In this document: positions 19,666 through 29,669 of the stretch, in pieces
Position numbering within the stretch: position 1 is the stretch's first letter
How the letters are laid out: each line of letters starts with the position of its first letter
Assembly (NCBI GenBank): GCA_003281315.1
Contig: QCCH01000002.1
Coordinates: 1 to 64,000, forward strand
DNA: 64,000 nt
Source of the DNA: Prochlorococcus sp. AG-347-K20
GTDB lineage: Bacteria; Cyanobacteriota; Cyanobacteriia; PCC-6307; Cyanobiaceae
Reading direction: 5' to 3'
Made by a program: the position numbers and the translations under genes
The notes under the pieces: model-generated
Told to the model about the DNA's origin: nothing
The model's database searches: none
Seen by the model: the letters and a program-made list of their open reading frames with translations, nothing else

Positions 19666-20211
19666 GTGAGTATTTTTGTTGGCAATTTGCCGTTCCGCGC
19701 AGAGCGTGAAGATGTTACACAATTGTTTGCCCCTTTTGGGGAGGTTTTAAATTGTTCTCTTCCCTTGGAGAGAGATACTGGAAGGAAAAGAGGCTTTGCA
19801 TTTATTGAAATGGCAAATGAAGCGATCGAGTCAACAGCTATTGATGGTTTGCAAGGCACGGAACTTATGGGTAGACCATTAAGAATTAATAAAGCTGAGC
19901 CAAGAGGTTCTGGTGGATCTCGCAGAGGAGGAAGAGGTGGCTATGGTGGCGGTAATAACGGTGGTGGCTATGGTGGCGGTAATAACGGCGGTGGCTATAG
20001 TGGCGGTAATAACAGTGGTGGCTACAGTGGTGGCTACAGTGGCGGTAATTCTGGATTTAATAGCTCCAATGCTAATAAATCTTCTGGAGCAGAAGGTTGG
20101 GAAGACAGAAGTTATGGAAATTCTTCAGAAAATTCTGAATATGAGAATGGTAGGAGTAGAAGAAAAAGAGGAGTTTCGAATGGGAGCAATGCTTCAAATG
20201 AGACAAATTAG
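19666..20211 (+). CDS. Glycine-rich RRM RNA-binding protein
   Basis: A 181-residue cyanobacterial Rbp-type protein with one RNA recognition motif at residues 2-78: RNP2 is IFVGNL (3-8) and RNP1 is RKRGFAFIEM. The RRM is followed by a Gly/Asn/Tyr-rich tail and a basic end (RSRRKRG). The start codon is GTG at 19666. Relatives in cyanobacteria are cold-induced and bind RNA; some help localise mRNAs to membranes. The last four bases overlap the stop codon of the convergent dus gene. Confidence 0.9.
   Translation: MSIFVGNLPFRAEREDVTQLFAPFGEVLNCSLPLERDTGRKRGFAFIEMANEAIESTAIDGLQGTELMGRPLRINKAEPRGSGGSRRGGRGGYGGGNNGGGYGGGNNGGGYSGGNNSGGYSGGYSGGNSGFNSSNANKSSGAEGWEDRSYGNSSENSEYENGRSRRKRGVSNGSNASNETN
19936..20048 (+). 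repeat. Gly-rich tandem repeat in RRM protein tail
   Basis: Degenerate 27-base repeats encoding GGYGGGNNG-type units (GGYGGGNNG, GGYGGGNNG, GGYSGGNNS, GGYSGGYSG). The first copies are nearly identical and later ones carry A/G and C/T changes, so the array is older or less homogenised than the ftsY repeat. Low-complexity Gly/Asn/Tyr tails of this sort often mediate weak self-association. Confidence 0.85.
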
Positions 20212-21212
20212 TAACCCATTTCTTCAAGCGCTGTCGTTAATTTAAATAGATATTCAATATTTAATTCTTTTTTTATAGATTTATTTGAAATTTGATTTCT
20301 CCAAATTTTGGCTTTTGGTATACCTTCAACTAAATTTATAAGATGTTTACAAATATCCCAAGATTTTCCTCCATTGCTTAAATGAGCTTCTATGTATGGA
20401 ATTAAGGAGAATATAATATTTGAAGCAGTTTTGGGTTTTGTATCAATTCCATAAATCTTTTGGTCAATTTCAGACCATCTTAAAGGATGTTTATATATTG
20501 ACCGCCCGATCATGACCCCATCAAAATCATTTAAGGCTTTTAATGATTCGTTGATATTTGTTAAACCCCCATTGATTTCTATTAATAATTTTGGATTTGA
20601 TTTTTTCAATTTTTTTACTATCTCATAATTTAGTGGAGGTATGGTCCTATTTTGTTTTGGATTTAGACCTTTTAATATGGCTTTCCTTGCATGAACTGTG
20701 AATCTGTCTGCACCAGCATTTGCGATAATTCTTACGAAATTATTCAAGTTAACGAAACTATCATCATTGTCTACACCGATTCTGTGTTTGATCGTAACAG
20801 GTAAATTGCAATTATTTTTTAAGGATTCTATACACTTTGCTACTTTTTCAGGGTCTTTCATAAGTGAAGCGCCAAAATTCCCAGAACAGACCCTTGGACT
20901 CGGACAACCTACATTAAAATTTATTTCGTCATAACCCCAATCCTGTGCAATTTGGGCTGCTTCTTTAAGGATTTTAGGATCGTCCCCGCCAAACTGAATC
21001 GATATCGGGTGTTCTTCACTATTAAAATCTAGAAAATTTTCTTTTTTATAAGTATAAACTAAACTCTGGGCCACAATCATTTCCGTATATAAGAGAGCCT
21101 CAGAACTTATTTTTCTCATTATCATTCTGAAATGTTTATCAGTACAATCCATCATTGGAGCAATACTTAATTTATGAATATTTTTAATAGAATTAGGTTG
21201 AATGTAATTCAT
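20208..21212 (-). CDS. dusA: tRNA-dihydrouridine synthase (DusA type)
   Basis: Flavin-dependent reduction of uridine to dihydrouridine in tRNA D-loops. The 334 residues fit the DusA branch. Visible are the N-terminal LSIAPMMDCTDKHFRMIMR, the catalytic cysteine region FNVGCPSPRVCSGNFGASLM, VTIKHRIGVDN, and the FMN phosphate-binding end FDGVMIGRSIYKHP. It is convergent with the RRM gene, with a 4-base overlap (TTAG) at the stops, and divergent from msrB by 22 bases. Confidence 0.9.
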   Translation of the reverse strand: MNYIQPNSIKNIHKLSIAPMMDCTDKHFRMIMRKISSEALLYTEMIVAQSLVYTYKKENFLDFNSEEHPISIQFGGDDPKILKEAAQIAQDWGYDEINFNVGCPSPRVCSGNFGASLMKDPEKVAKCIESLKNNCNLPVTIKHRIGVDNDDSFVNLNNFVRIIANAGADRFTVHARKAILKGLNPKQNRTIPPLNYEIVKKLKKSNPKLLIEINGGLTNINESLKALNDFDGVMIGRSIYKHPLRWSEIDQKIYGIDTKPKTASNIIFSLIPYIEAHLSNGGKSWDICKHLINLVEGIPKAKIWRNQISNKSIKKELNIEYLFKLTTALEEMGY

Positions 21213-21234
21213 TACTTTTTTGTGATTTAAATAT

Positions 21235-21729
21235 ATGAATCAATTTCTATCAAGAAGATCTTTTATTCTAATTCCTATTATGTCAATCTTAAAAAAAATC
21301 TTTGAGCCTAGGCAAGTATTAGCATCTTCACGTGCTTTTAAAGAAGAGTGGAATTTATCAAAAGATGAATGGAAAGCTAGGCTTAGCCCAGAATCTTATT
21401 ATATTTTGAGGGAGGAAGGCACTGAAAGGGCTTTCAGCAGTCAATTAAATAATGAGAAAAGAAATGGGATTTTTCAATGTGCAGGATGCGATTTGCCACT
21501 TTTTTCCTCAGATAAAAAGTACGATAGTGGTACAGGATGGCCAAGTTTTTGGGACTCAATTCAAGGATCAGTAGAAACAAAAGTTGATTTCAAGTTAATT
21601 GTCCCAAGAACCGAATATCATTGCTCTAGATGCGGAGGTCATCAAGGACATGTCTTCAATGATGGGCCACTTCCTACTGGTAAACGATACTGTAACAATG
21701 GATTAGCATTAAAGTTCGTTCCTGATTAA
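21235..21729 (+). CDS. msrB: Peptide-methionine (R)-S-oxide reductase, Tat-like leader
   Basis: MsrB repairs oxidised methionine (R-sulfoxide). Present are the structural zinc cysteines CAGCD and CSRCGGH, the segment GTGWPSFWD, and the catalytic cysteine in RYCNNGLAL near the C-terminus, so it is a Cys (not Sec) enzyme. The N-terminal 35 residues are an extension with a twin arginine (SRRSF) and a hydrophobic stretch [10 protein letters not shown]. This resembles a Tat signal and suggests export to the lumen or periplasm. A cytoplasmic form starting downstream cannot be excluded. Confidence 0.9.
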   Translation: MNQFLSRRSFILIPIMSILKKIFEPRQVLASSRAFKEEWNLSKDEWKARLSPESYYILREEGTERAFSSQLNNEKRNGIFQCAGCDLPLFSSDKKYDSGTGWPSFWDSIQGSVETKVDFKLIVPRTEYHCSRCGGHQGHVFNDGPLPTGKRYCNNGLALKFVPD

Positions 21730-21803
21730 ATATTTGTGCGGCCTTCCGCAACTTGTTTTGTGCATCACTTTGTTGGAGAATAGTTTTATTAAATTTTAGA
21801 AAA

Positions 21804-22523
21804 ATGATTGAAAACCAATCAGATAATATTGATAATAAAGAAAATGATCTTTCTAACCAGGATAATGCCCCTGAAGATATATCATCTACCCAAAATTCAA
21901 CCACCGAAAATGATGAATTATCTTCTCAAAAAACAGAAGAAATAAATACTGAAGAATTAAAAAATACTATTTCAAATAATGATGCAAGATTAGAACAATT
22001 AGAAAAAGAGCATGAAACATTAAAAAATCAATATGTAAGGATTTCAGCAGATTTTGATAATTTTAGAAAAAGACAGTCTAGGGATCAGGACGATTTAAAA
22101 ATTCAGCTCGTTTCAAAGACTTTAACTGCAATACTTCCTATTGTTGATAATTTTGAGAGAGCAAGACAACAACTTAAACCAGAAACTCAAGAAGCTCAAG
22201 CTCTTCATAGAAGTTATCAAGGATTGTATAAACAATTGGTAGAAGTTTTAAAACAACAGGGAGTGTCATCGATGAGAGTTGTTGGTCAACAATTTGACCC
22301 AAATTTGCATGAAGCTGTATTAAGAGAGCCTAGTGAAGAGTTTGAAGAGGATTTTATCATTGAAGAATTGCAGCGAGGATATCATTTGGAAGGTAAGGTT
22401 TTGAGACATGCATTAGTGAAGGTTTCTATGGGACCTGGCAAACAAAATTCACAACAGGAAGTAGAAAAGGATACAGTTGAAGGGGATGTTGATTCAGAGG
22501 TAAATACTTCTGAAGATGTATAA
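21804..22523 (+). CDS. grpE: Nucleotide exchange factor GrpE
   Basis: Cochaperone that releases ADP from DnaK. I chose the ATG at 21804 (MIENQSDN, 239 residues). An upstream in-frame ATG at 21753 would add 17 residues ([13 protein letters not shown]) unlike any GrpE. The order is an acidic disordered N-terminus, a long helix at about residues 60-110, and the C-terminal beta domain with [19 protein letters not shown] and [17 protein letters not shown]. dnaJ follows 29 bases downstream on the same strand; dnaK is not in this window. Confidence 0.93.
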   Translation: MIENQSDNIDNKENDLSNQDNAPEDISSTQNSTTENDELSSQKTEEINTEELKNTISNNDARLEQLEKEHETLKNQYVRISADFDNFRKRQSRDQDDLKIQLVSKTLTAILPIVDNFERARQQLKPETQEAQALHRSYQGLYKQLVEVLKQQGVSSMRVVGQQFDPNLHEAVLREPSEEFEEDFIIEELQRGYHLEGKVLRHALVKVSMGPGKQNSQQEVEKDTVEGDVDSEVNTSEDV

Positions 22524-22552
22524 ATTCCAAATTCTTATTTGAGCATTATCTA

Positions 22553-23677
22553 ATGGCTGATTTTTACCAAATACTTGGAGTTTCAAGAGATGCTGATGCG
22601 GATACCTTAAAAAGGGCTTATAGAAAATTAGCAAGACAATATCATCCTGATGTTAATAAAGAGCCTGGTGCTGAAGATAAATTTAAAGAAATTGGCAAGG
22701 CTTATGAAGCATTAGCTGATCCTGAAACAAGAGCTAGATATGACCAGTTTGGAGAGGCTGGCCTTGGAGGTGCGGCTGGAATGCCTGACATGGGCGATAT
22801 GGGTGGCTTTGCAGATTTATTTGAAACTTTTTTTAACGGCTTTGGTGGACAAAATCCCCAGGGAGGAAGAACTCAAAGAAGAGGCCCTCAACAAGGAGAT
22901 GATTTAAGGTATGACCTTAATGTTGACTTTAAAGATGCAATATTTGGACAACAAAGAGAAATTAAAATTCCTCATCTTGAGAAATGCGAAGTCTGTAGGG
23001 GAACAGGAGCCAAACCAGGTACCGGACCAAAAACTTGTTCAACGTGTGGGGGAAGTGGACAAGTTAGAAGAGCTACGAGAACACCTTTTGGTAATTTTAC
23101 ACAAGTAGCTGAATGTCCATCATGTAATGGAGCTGGTCAGATAATTGCAGATCCATGTGTAAGTTGCGGCGGTAATGGAGTAAAGCAAGTCCGCAAAAAA
23201 TTAAGAATTAATATTCCTGCAGGAGTTGATACAGGTACTAAATTAAGAGTTTCCGGAGAGGGTAATATTGGTTTGAAAGGAGGTCCACCTGGAGATCTTT
23301 ATGTTTTTATCAAGGTTAAGAATGATCCAAAACTTAAAAGAGATGGTGTGACTATTTACTCAGAAATAGATGTGAGTTATTTACAGGCCATTTTAGGCGA
23401 TACTGTTGAAGTTACTACAGTTGATGGAAATGTTAATTTAAAAATTCCAAGTGGTACTCAGCCAAATACAACTCTTTCACTCGAGAATAAAGGGGTACCT
23501 AGACTTGGTAATCCGGTTGCTAGAGGAAATCATGAAGTCTTAGTAAAGGTAAAATTGCCAACTCGTATAACTGACGAAGAAAGAAAGCTTTTGGAGGGTT
23601 TAGCTTCTCAATATTCAGATAAAAATATTAATTCCAGTAGTGGACTTTTTAGTAAATTATTTGGTAAAGAATCCTAA
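22553..23677 (+). CDS. dnaJ: Chaperone DnaJ (Hsp40)
   Basis: Type I DnaJ, 374 residues. It has an N-terminal J domain with HPD in QYHPDVN, a Gly/Phe-rich linker (about residues 75-115), and four zinc-binding CxxCxGxG repeats ([32 protein letters not shown]). C-terminal substrate-binding domains follow. It is downstream of grpE, and its stop codon shares one base with the next gene's ATG (TAATG). Confidence 0.96.
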   Translation: MADFYQILGVSRDADADTLKRAYRKLARQYHPDVNKEPGAEDKFKEIGKAYEALADPETRARYDQFGEAGLGGAAGMPDMGDMGGFADLFETFFNGFGGQNPQGGRTQRRGPQQGDDLRYDLNVDFKDAIFGQQREIKIPHLEKCEVCRGTGAKPGTGPKTCSTCGGSGQVRRATRTPFGNFTQVAECPSCNGAGQIIADPCVSCGGNGVKQVRKKLRINIPAGVDTGTKLRVSGEGNIGLKGGPPGDLYVFIKVKNDPKLKRDGVTIYSEIDVSYLQAILGDTVEVTTVDGNVNLKIPSGTQPNTTLSLENKGVPRLGNPVARGNHEVLVKVKLPTRITDEERKLLEGLASQYSDKNINSSSGLFSKLFGKES

Positions 23678-23907
23678 TGACTTCTTTAAAGCATTTGGAT
23701 CTTAAATCTGTTCCATGTCCTTTAAATGTTGTCAAAATCAAATTGGCTTTGGAGAAATTATCCAAAAATGAACATCTTATAGTTGAATTAGATAAAGGTG
23801 AACAAGAAGAAATGGTATTAAATAACTTAAAAGATATGGGATGTCGGTTTAAAGTAATCAAAGAAAATGAAAAATTTATAAAAATAAAAATATTGAATGA
23901 AAATTAA
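23677..23907 (+). CDS. TusA/SirA-family sulfurtransferase-like protein
   Basis: A 76-residue protein with the TusA-type N-terminus LDLKSVPCPLNVVKIKLAL. The conserved cysteine of the CPxP motif is present, but the motif reads CPLN. The beta-alpha-beta length fits the family, which relays sulfur for tRNA thiolation or moves cysteine-bound groups. It overlaps dnaJ by one base and rsgA by 11 bases, so the three are translationally coupled. The actual substrate is unknown. Confidence 0.8.
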   Translation: MTSLKHLDLKSVPCPLNVVKIKLALEKLSKNEHLIVELDKGEQEEMVLNNLKDMGCRFKVIKENEKFIKIKILNEN

Positions 23908-24814
23908 TAGTAAAAATTTAGGTTTAGTTACGAAAAAATTTAATGATTTCTTTTTAGTTGACTTAAAAAATCAAGAAAACTATGAAAATAGTGACAAATT
24001 TTTATGTAAGGTGAGGAAGTCTATAAATTTTAAGGATCAGTTAATTTATGTCGGTGACGAAGTAATAATTGAAAATATCGATTTAAAAAGTAAACGCGCA
24101 TTAATCACAAGTCTTAAAAAAAGAAAAAATTTATTAGTTAGACCCTCAGTTGCAAATATTTCTAACATATATATCACTTTTTCAGTTGAAGAGCCAGAGT
24201 TAAATTTATCTCAAGTTAATAGGTTTTTGATATCAGCAGAATCTATGGGTGTTGAAGTTTCACTAGTTTTGACAAAATGTGATTTAATTTCAGGTGCAAG
24301 AAGATCTTCCTTAATTGATAAATTTGAGCAATGGGGTTATCAAACAATAACTTTAAATTTAGAGAGATCTGATTACTTTAATAATTTATTAGCTGAGTTA
24401 AAGCAAAAAAAGTGTTCAATTTTTATGGGCCCATCAGGTGTTGGCAAAACTACTTTGCTTAATATGATAATTCCAGGTCTTAAAAAGAGTACTGCTCCAG
24501 TTTCAAATAAAATTAAGAGAGGTAAAAATACTACTCGAAATGTTGAGTTATTTTCTATATCGAATCAAAGTTACATTGTGGATACTCCTGGTTTTAATAT
24601 GCAACCTCTAGAGGTTGATATTAAATTGTTACCAAATCTTTATTCAGAAATTCATAAACAGGTCATCGAAGAAGGAATTAGGTGTAAATTTCGTAACTGC
24701 TTACATTTAAAAGATGAGGGATGTAATTTAAATAAATCTTTCGAAAGATATTCTTTTTATAAAGAAATGATTGAGTCTTCTAAGAGTCACTATTATCAAA
24801 ACCAGGAAGATTAA
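23897..24814 (+). CDS. rsgA: Ribosome biogenesis GTPase RsgA
   Basis: Circularly permuted GTPase that helps mature the 30S subunit, 305 residues. The order is an N-terminal OB-fold (about 1-65), then the G domain with permuted motifs: TKCD (G4) before [12 protein letters not shown] (G1) and DTPGF (G3). A C-terminal zinc knuckle with [14 protein letters not shown] follows. It overlaps the upstream TusA-like gene by 11 bases and, convergently, the ybaB gene by 35 bases. Confidence 0.95.
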   Translation: MKINSKNLGLVTKKFNDFFLVDLKNQENYENSDKFLCKVRKSINFKDQLIYVGDEVIIENIDLKSKRALITSLKKRKNLLVRPSVANISNIYITFSVEEPELNLSQVNRFLISAESMGVEVSLVLTKCDLISGARRSSLIDKFEQWGYQTITLNLERSDYFNNLLAELKQKKCSIFMGPSGVGKTTLLNMIIPGLKKSTAPVSNKIKRGKNTTRNVELFSISNQSYIVDTPGFNMQPLEVDIKLLPNLYSEIHKQVIEEGIRCKFRNCLHLKDEGCNLNKSFERYSFYKEMIESSKSHYYQNQED

Positions 24815-25130
24815 GATTTAATCCACCAGTCAAATCATTCATCCTTTCTTTCATAGTTGTGGTTGATAATTCATGCGCCTTTTGAATAGCTTGTAGAATG
24901 TTCTGCTCTATTTGTTCTTTATTTGCATTTAAGATATTTTCTTGTACTTCTACCTTTAAAGGAAGTTGGTTTCCACTTATCCAGACTTTTATCATTTCAT
25001 CATCACTTTTGCCTTCAATCTCCATATTTTCAAGTTCATCTTGTAATTTTTGAGCATCTTGCTGAATTTGTTTAGCTTTTTTAAAAGCTTCTGTAAGCTG
25101 TCCAAAGTTAGGAAGTCCAAAACCCGCCAT
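24780..25130 (-). CDS. YbaB/EbfC nucleoid-associated protein
   Basis: A 116-residue DNA-binding nucleoid-associated protein of the YbaB/EbfC family. It begins with the typical [30 protein letters not shown] and contains [15 protein letters not shown]. It forms dimers in characterised relatives. Its 3' end overlaps rsgA by 35 bases, an unusually long convergent overlap even here. murB and murC lie upstream on the same strand (17 bases between murB stop and this ATG). Confidence 0.9.
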   Translation of the reverse strand: MAGFGLPNFGQLTEAFKKAKQIQQDAQKLQDELENMEIEGKSDDEMIKVWISGNQLPLKVEVQENILNANKEQIEQNILQAIQKAHELSTTTMKERMNDLTGGLNLNLPGFDNSDS

Positions 25131-25147
25131 TTTGTAAAAACGTTTCT

Positions 25148-26041
25148 TTAATTAGGATAGTCAAAACCAATCATTCTTACTTCCGGTTGCAAATAAATAC
25201 CTTTGTTTTGTAGTACTTTTTGTTGAATTACTGTTATTAATTCATAAATATCTTTTGAACTTGCTGAAGAAGTGTTAATTATAAAATTTGAATGCATTGT
25301 AGAAATTTCAGCACCGCCAATTTTAAATCCCTTTAAACCCATATCATCAATTAATTTTGCTGCATAATTATTTTCAGGATTTTTAAAAACACTACCAAAA
25401 CTTGGTTGATGATATGGTTGTTTGTCAGTTTTTAATTTAAGGTTATTTTTGGTTGTTTGAATTAATTTTTCTAGATTTCCGTTAGGTTCAAAATGTAATC
25501 GCGCACTAATAATTGTTAAATCATTTCTTTGAAAAGAGCTAAATCTATACTCAAAATTGATATCTTTTTTTTCAATTTCGAGTTGTTCTTGAGTTCTATT
25601 ATTGATAACTTTTACGGAAATAAGATTTTTTGCTAGCGATAAATTACCTGTGCCAGCATTCATATAAATTGCTCCACCTAATGTTCCTGGAATTCCGACA
25701 GCCCATTCCCCTCCTTGTAATCCATTTTTAGCAAGAGAATTAGATAATGTCGGGAGCATTACACCTGCTTCAGCTTCAACAATTCCTGAATATGGCTCTA
25801 TTTTTAATGATTTCAATTTTTTTGTACACACAACTAAGCCTTTTATGAAAATATTATTTATTAAAAGATTTGAACCTGCGCCAATTATTTGACATTTTTG
25901 TTTGTTTAAATTAGCCCATTTTATAAGATATGAAAATTCTTTAATGCTTCTTGGCTCAGCAAAATATTCAGCTATCCCTCCCACTTTTATAGTTGTATAA
26001 CTGCTTAAATTACAGTTTTGAGAAAAATTATTTTTATTCAT
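25148..26041 (-). CDS. murB: UDP-N-acetylenolpyruvoylglucosamine reductase
   Basis: FAD-dependent second step of peptidoglycan precursor synthesis. The 297-residue protein shows the FAD-binding [19 protein letters not shown] and [10 protein letters not shown], then [16 protein letters not shown], and the type II MurB region [11 protein letters not shown] with the catalytic serine. The end contains QPEVRMIG. It sits 16 bases after murC on the minus strand, forming a murC-murB-ybaB unit. Confidence 0.95.
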   Translation of the reverse strand: MNKNNFSQNCNLSSYTTIKVGGIAEYFAEPRSIKEFSYLIKWANLNKQKCQIIGAGSNLLINNIFIKGLVVCTKKLKSLKIEPYSGIVEAEAGVMLPTLSNSLAKNGLQGGEWAVGIPGTLGGAIYMNAGTGNLSLAKNLISVKVINNRTQEQLEIEKKDINFEYRFSSFQRNDLTIISARLHFEPNGNLEKLIQTTKNNLKLKTDKQPYHQPSFGSVFKNPENNYAAKLIDDMGLKGFKIGGAEISTMHSNFIINTSSASSKDIYELITVIQQKVLQNKGIYLQPEVRMIGFDYPN

Positions 26042-26057
26042 AAATTAGTTATCAATT

Positions 26058-27467
26058 TTAATTGTTTTTTTTATTTAAAATTGACCAGAAATTATGACAA
26101 TCACCAGCTCCCATATTCAAAATTAAATCTCCTTTTTGAGTTAATTCGTAAAAATTCTTTGTAACTTCATAATAATTATTTATGTAACTAACATTTTTAT
26201 TTTTTTTATAAATCAGATCAGTGATAATTTTCGAAGTGATTTTATCTTCGTTTGCTTCTCCTGCTCCATATATACTGGTTACATAAATAACATCTGCTTT
26301 TGATAATTCTTCAGCGAATTCTTTAGTAAATTGCTTTACTCGAGAGTATCTATGAGGTTGAAATACTGCTAATAATCTACTTTTTTGATATTTATTATTA
26401 TGTTTTTGCTGGATCAATAATCTTCCTAATTTAATCGTCTCTTTTATTTCGTTTGGGTGATGAGCGTAATCATCATATAAAATTCTTTCATCTATTTGGC
26501 CTCTTAATTCAAATCTTTTTTTTGGCAGTTTCAGATATTTTATATTTTTCTTAATTTCTATAAAATCTACTCCTATCATTCTTGAAGCTGCTATTGCTGC
26601 GGTGATATTAGATAGATTGTGTAATCCTGGAATTGGAATATTTATACTACTAATAAAATTTCCATTTTCGTAATATTTTCCAATTGTATACTGTGAATTA
26701 ATTTCAGTCGGAATTATTGCATAAGCTACGTTTTTTGCCGTAGTGTTTGACCACTTACAATCAGAAAAAAAATTATTTCTTGAGTTTTCACAATCAAAAT
26801 TAAGTAATAATTTTTTCGAGTTTTTAGCGAAACTTTTAAAAGAAGATATGACTTCACTTAAATTAGAAAAGTGATCGCAATGATCAAAATCAATGTTATT
26901 GATTATTCCGATATCAGACTTATATTTGTTAATTGTTCCATCAGATTCGTCAACTTCAGCTACTAAGTATTTTGTATTTTCTAAATGACAATTAGAGTTG
27001 TAAATAGGAATTATTCCTCCAGTTATTGAAGAAGAATTACGTGTACATAACTCAAGTATTGTAGAAAGAAATGTGCTGGTTGATGTTTTTCCGTGGCTGC
27101 CTGCTACAGATAATGCAGTATAAGTGCGCATTAGCATTGAAAGTATCTCTGCACGATGTTTTATTGTTAAATTTTTTTCTCTGCAGTACGAAAATTCTTC
27201 ATTTTCTGGCTTGATCGCGGAGCTTACAACAAAATTAATAAATTTGTTGGTAAATTTTGAAATTACAAATTCAATATTTTGTCGAACTTGAGAAGTAAAG
27301 ATTACTGCACCTAATTTCTCCAATTTATTAGTTTCATTGTTTTTAACTAAATCAGATCCTGAAACTGAACAACCTTTTTTAAGTAAACCTATTGCTAATG
27401 CTGACATCCCAATACCTCCAATCCCAATAAAATGAAAATGGCTTTTCAACAGTAATTCTTTATTCAA
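26058..27467 (-). CDS. murC: UDP-N-acetylmuramate--L-alanine ligase
   Basis: Adds L-alanine to UDP-MurNAc, 469 residues. The N-terminal Rossmann segment is HFIGIGGIGMSALA, the ATP loop is VAGSHGKTSTSTFL, and the C-terminal domain has DDYAHHPNEIKETI and FQPHRYSR. It is first in the minus-strand murC-murB-ybaB cluster and divergent from gap2 across a 192-base gap. Confidence 0.96.
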   Translation of the reverse strand: MNKELLLKSHFHFIGIGGIGMSALAIGLLKKGCSVSGSDLVKNNETNKLEKLGAVIFTSQVRQNIEFVISKFTNKFINFVVSSAIKPENEEFSYCREKNLTIKHRAEILSMLMRTYTALSVAGSHGKTSTSTFLSTILELCTRNSSSITGGIIPIYNSNCHLENTKYLVAEVDESDGTINKYKSDIGIINNIDFDHCDHFSNLSEVISSFKSFAKNSKKLLLNFDCENSRNNFFSDCKWSNTTAKNVAYAIIPTEINSQYTIGKYYENGNFISSINIPIPGLHNLSNITAAIAASRMIGVDFIEIKKNIKYLKLPKKRFELRGQIDERILYDDYAHHPNEIKETIKLGRLLIQQKHNNKYQKSRLLAVFQPHRYSRVKQFTKEFAEELSKADVIYVTSIYGAGEANEDKITSKIITDLIYKKNKNVSYINNYYEVTKNFYELTQKGDLILNMGAGDCHNFWSILNKKNN

Positions 27468-27594
27468 TGTTTATCTTTCACTTAAATCAAAATAACTTCT
27501 AGGTAAAATTTTGCTATTTTTTCTTAAAAAAAAATGTTTTTTTCCTTGAATTAATACAAAACTAGACTTATTTGCTTAATAAATCAAAAAAACC

Positions 27595-27623
27595 TTACGT
27601 TATTGCACAAAATTCAGTATGAT
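27595..27623 (+). promoter_or_regulatory. Candidate sigma-70-type promoter for gap2
   Basis: TATGAT at 27618-27623, with TTACGT 17 bases upstream at 27595-27600 and 36 bases before the gap2 ATG. The spacing is ideal and the -10 box is one change from consensus. In so A/T-rich a background this is only a candidate; no start-site data are visible. Confidence 0.4.
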
Positions 27624-27659
27624 CAGCAACTTAGGTTAATCATTTAGAAATTATTAGTT

Positions 27660-28682
27660 ATGACTTTGCGTGTTGCAATTAACGGCTTTGGCAGAATTGG
27701 TCGAAACTTTATGCGTTGTTGGCTTAGTAGAGGAGCTTACACCAATATTGAAGTAGTAGGAATTAACGTTACCTCAGATCCTAAGACTAATGCTCATCTA
27801 TTAAAGTATGACTCAGTCCTTGGTCAACTTGATGGTGTTGATATTCAATATACTGATGATACTTTTGTAATTAATAACAAGACAATTAAATGTTTCTCTG
27901 ATAGAAACCCAATGAATCTCCCTTGGAAAGACTGGGGTGTAGATTTGGTTATTGAATCTACTGGAGTATTTAATACAGACGTAGGAGCGAGTAAGCACTT
28001 AGATGTAGGAGCAAAAAAAGTCATCTTAACTGCTCCTGGTAAAGGTGATGGCGTTGGTACTTATGTGGTTGGAGTCAATGCTGATACATATAAACACAAA
28101 GATTATGATATTTTGAGTAATGCTAGTTGTACAACGAACTGTTTAGCTCCAGTTGTTAAAGTTTTAGACCAAACTTTTGGGATTAACAAAGGTTTGATGA
28201 CTACAATTCATAGTTATACAGGGGATCAAAGAATTTTAGATAATAGTCATAGAGATCTTAGAAGAGCTAGAGCCGCTGCTACAAACATAGTTCCTACTTC
28301 TACAGGTGCTGCGAAAGCAGTAGCACTTGTATATCCAGAAATGAAAGGTAAATTAACAGGAATTGCAATGAGAGTTCCAACTCCTAACGTTTCAGCAGTA
28401 GATTTTGTTTTTGAATCTTCTAAATCTGTCACGGCTGAAGAAGTTAATAATTCCCTCAAGGAAGCATCTTTAAGTTCAATGAAAGGCATTATTAAGTATG
28501 GAGATGAACCACTAGTTTCAAGCGATTATGCAGGTACGAATGAATCATCAATTGTAGATAGTGATCTTACTATGTGTATTGGAGATAATCTTGTAAAGGT
28601 CCTTGCATGGTACGACAATGAGTGGGGTTACAGCCAAAGAGTTGTAGATTTAGCAGAGATTGTTGCCAAAAATTGGGAGTAA
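27660..28682 (+). CDS. gap2: Glyceraldehyde-3-phosphate dehydrogenase Gap2 (Calvin cycle)
   Basis: The photosynthetic, NAD(P)H-dual GAPDH of cyanobacteria, 340 residues, reducing 1,3-bisphosphoglycerate in carbon fixation. It has the N-terminal [18 protein letters not shown], the catalytic cysteine C157 in [13 protein letters not shown], and the C-terminal [16 protein letters not shown]. The sequence is of the Gap2 rather than the glycolytic Gap1 type, judged from overall resemblance. The convergent thiL begins at the very next base after its stop. Confidence 0.95.
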   Translation: MTLRVAINGFGRIGRNFMRCWLSRGAYTNIEVVGINVTSDPKTNAHLLKYDSVLGQLDGVDIQYTDDTFVINNKTIKCFSDRNPMNLPWKDWGVDLVIESTGVFNTDVGASKHLDVGAKKVILTAPGKGDGVGTYVVGVNADTYKHKDYDILSNASCTTNCLAPVVKVLDQTFGINKGLMTTIHSYTGDQRILDNSHRDLRRARAAATNIVPTSTGAAKAVALVYPEMKGKLTGIAMRVPTPNVSAVDFVFESSKSVTAEEVNNSLKEASLSSMKGIIKYGDEPLVSSDYAGTNESSIVDSDLTMCIGDNLVKVLAWYDNEWGYSQRVVDLAEIVAKNWE

Positions 28683-29669
28683 TTAAAAGTGTTTGAAAGG
28701 TGCGTTATTAAATAATTTGTTTTTTTTATTATCTTTAAATTCTATTGATGGTTCACCATCAACAAAAAAACCAATCTCGTTAATATCTTTATCAAGTTTA
28801 GATAAATTCTCTGCCCATTTTTTTGGCAAAGAGAAAACTAATTCATAATCTTCACCTCCAAAAAAATAATATTCGTCCCATTTATCTCCTTTAGGCCAAT
28901 CCTTATCTTTAGGTATTTTTTCATAATTAATGATCGCTTTACAGCTGCTAGCTATTGCTAAATCTTGTAAGGCTTGAAATAAACCATCACTGCTATCAGT
29001 ACATCCTATTCTCCTTATTTTTTTATTGGAGCGAGTTTTAAGGAGATTGTTTAGAAAATTTGGGTAAACTTTTGGGCGACAAAAATGTTCAATGGACTTA
29101 ATGATTAATCTTTCCTTAAGAGAAAATTCATTATTGAAATTAATTTTATTTTGTATCAAAAATCCCAGTTTGCTAAGACCATGTATTCCTGTAGTTAAGA
29201 TTATATCTCCGGGCTTACATGCGTTTCTTCGTAATTCAATTTCACCTTGAATGCCAAAGGCCGTAATTGAAATGATTTTTTCATTTCCCTTTGAGCAATC
29301 TCCTCCTAGAATCACTCCGCCATATTCTTTCAATGCTCTATTTATTCCTTTGTATAATTCTTCAACCCAAATCCACTCAGTTCTAGCAGGTAGAACTAGG
29401 CTTATTGTAATACCTATAGTTTTTTTGCTTCCACTGGATAATAAGTCAGAGATGTTGCTAACAACTGCCTTCCACCCAAGGTCCCCAGGACAAATAGTAA
29501 TGTCATTGAAATGAACATTTTCTACCAGAGAATCAGTATTGATTAGTAAATTTTCATTTTTAGTTTTGATTAAAGCGCAATCATCTGAAATTTGGTTTTT
29601 AGGCATAAATTTTCCTAGCCTATTTATTAATTCTTTTTCCCCTATATCTTCTAATATTTCTTTATGCAT
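28683..29669 (-). CDS. thiL: Thiamine-monophosphate kinase
   Basis: Phosphorylates TMP to thiamine diphosphate, 328 residues, of the AIR-synthase-like ATPase fold. Visible are ISDDCALI, INTDSLVENVHF, VSNISDLLSSGSKK, ILGGDCSKG, and CTDSSDGLFQAL near the catalytic loop, with FFGGEDYELVF. Its ATG overlaps the end of the cyclophilin gene upstream by 8 bases, so the two are probably co-transcribed. Confidence 0.92.
   Translation of the reverse strand: MHKEILEDIGEKELINRLGKFMPKNQISDDCALIKTKNENLLINTDSLVENVHFNDITICPGDLGWKAVVSNISDLLSSGSKKTIGITISLVLPARTEWIWVEELYKGINRALKEYGGVILGGDCSKGNEKIISITAFGIQGEIELRRNACKPGDIILTTGIHGLSKLGFLIQNKINFNNEFSLKERLIIKSIEHFCRPKVYPNFLNNLLKTRSNKKIRRIGCTDSSDGLFQALQDLAIASSCKAIINYEKIPKDKDWPKGDKWDEYYFFGGEDYELVFSLPKKWAENLSKLDKDINEIGFFVDGEPSIEFKDNKKNKLFNNAPFKHF

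Noticed and set aside
19913-20245. 110-residue frame overlapping the RRM gene tail
   Set aside because: It is an alternative frame of the Gly-rich repeats (VAMVAVIT-like repetition) with no start signal or family resemblance.
21753-21803. Longer grpE start
   Set aside because: [17 protein letters not shown] is Cys/Leu-rich and unlike GrpE; the ATG at 21804 gives a normal acidic N-terminus.
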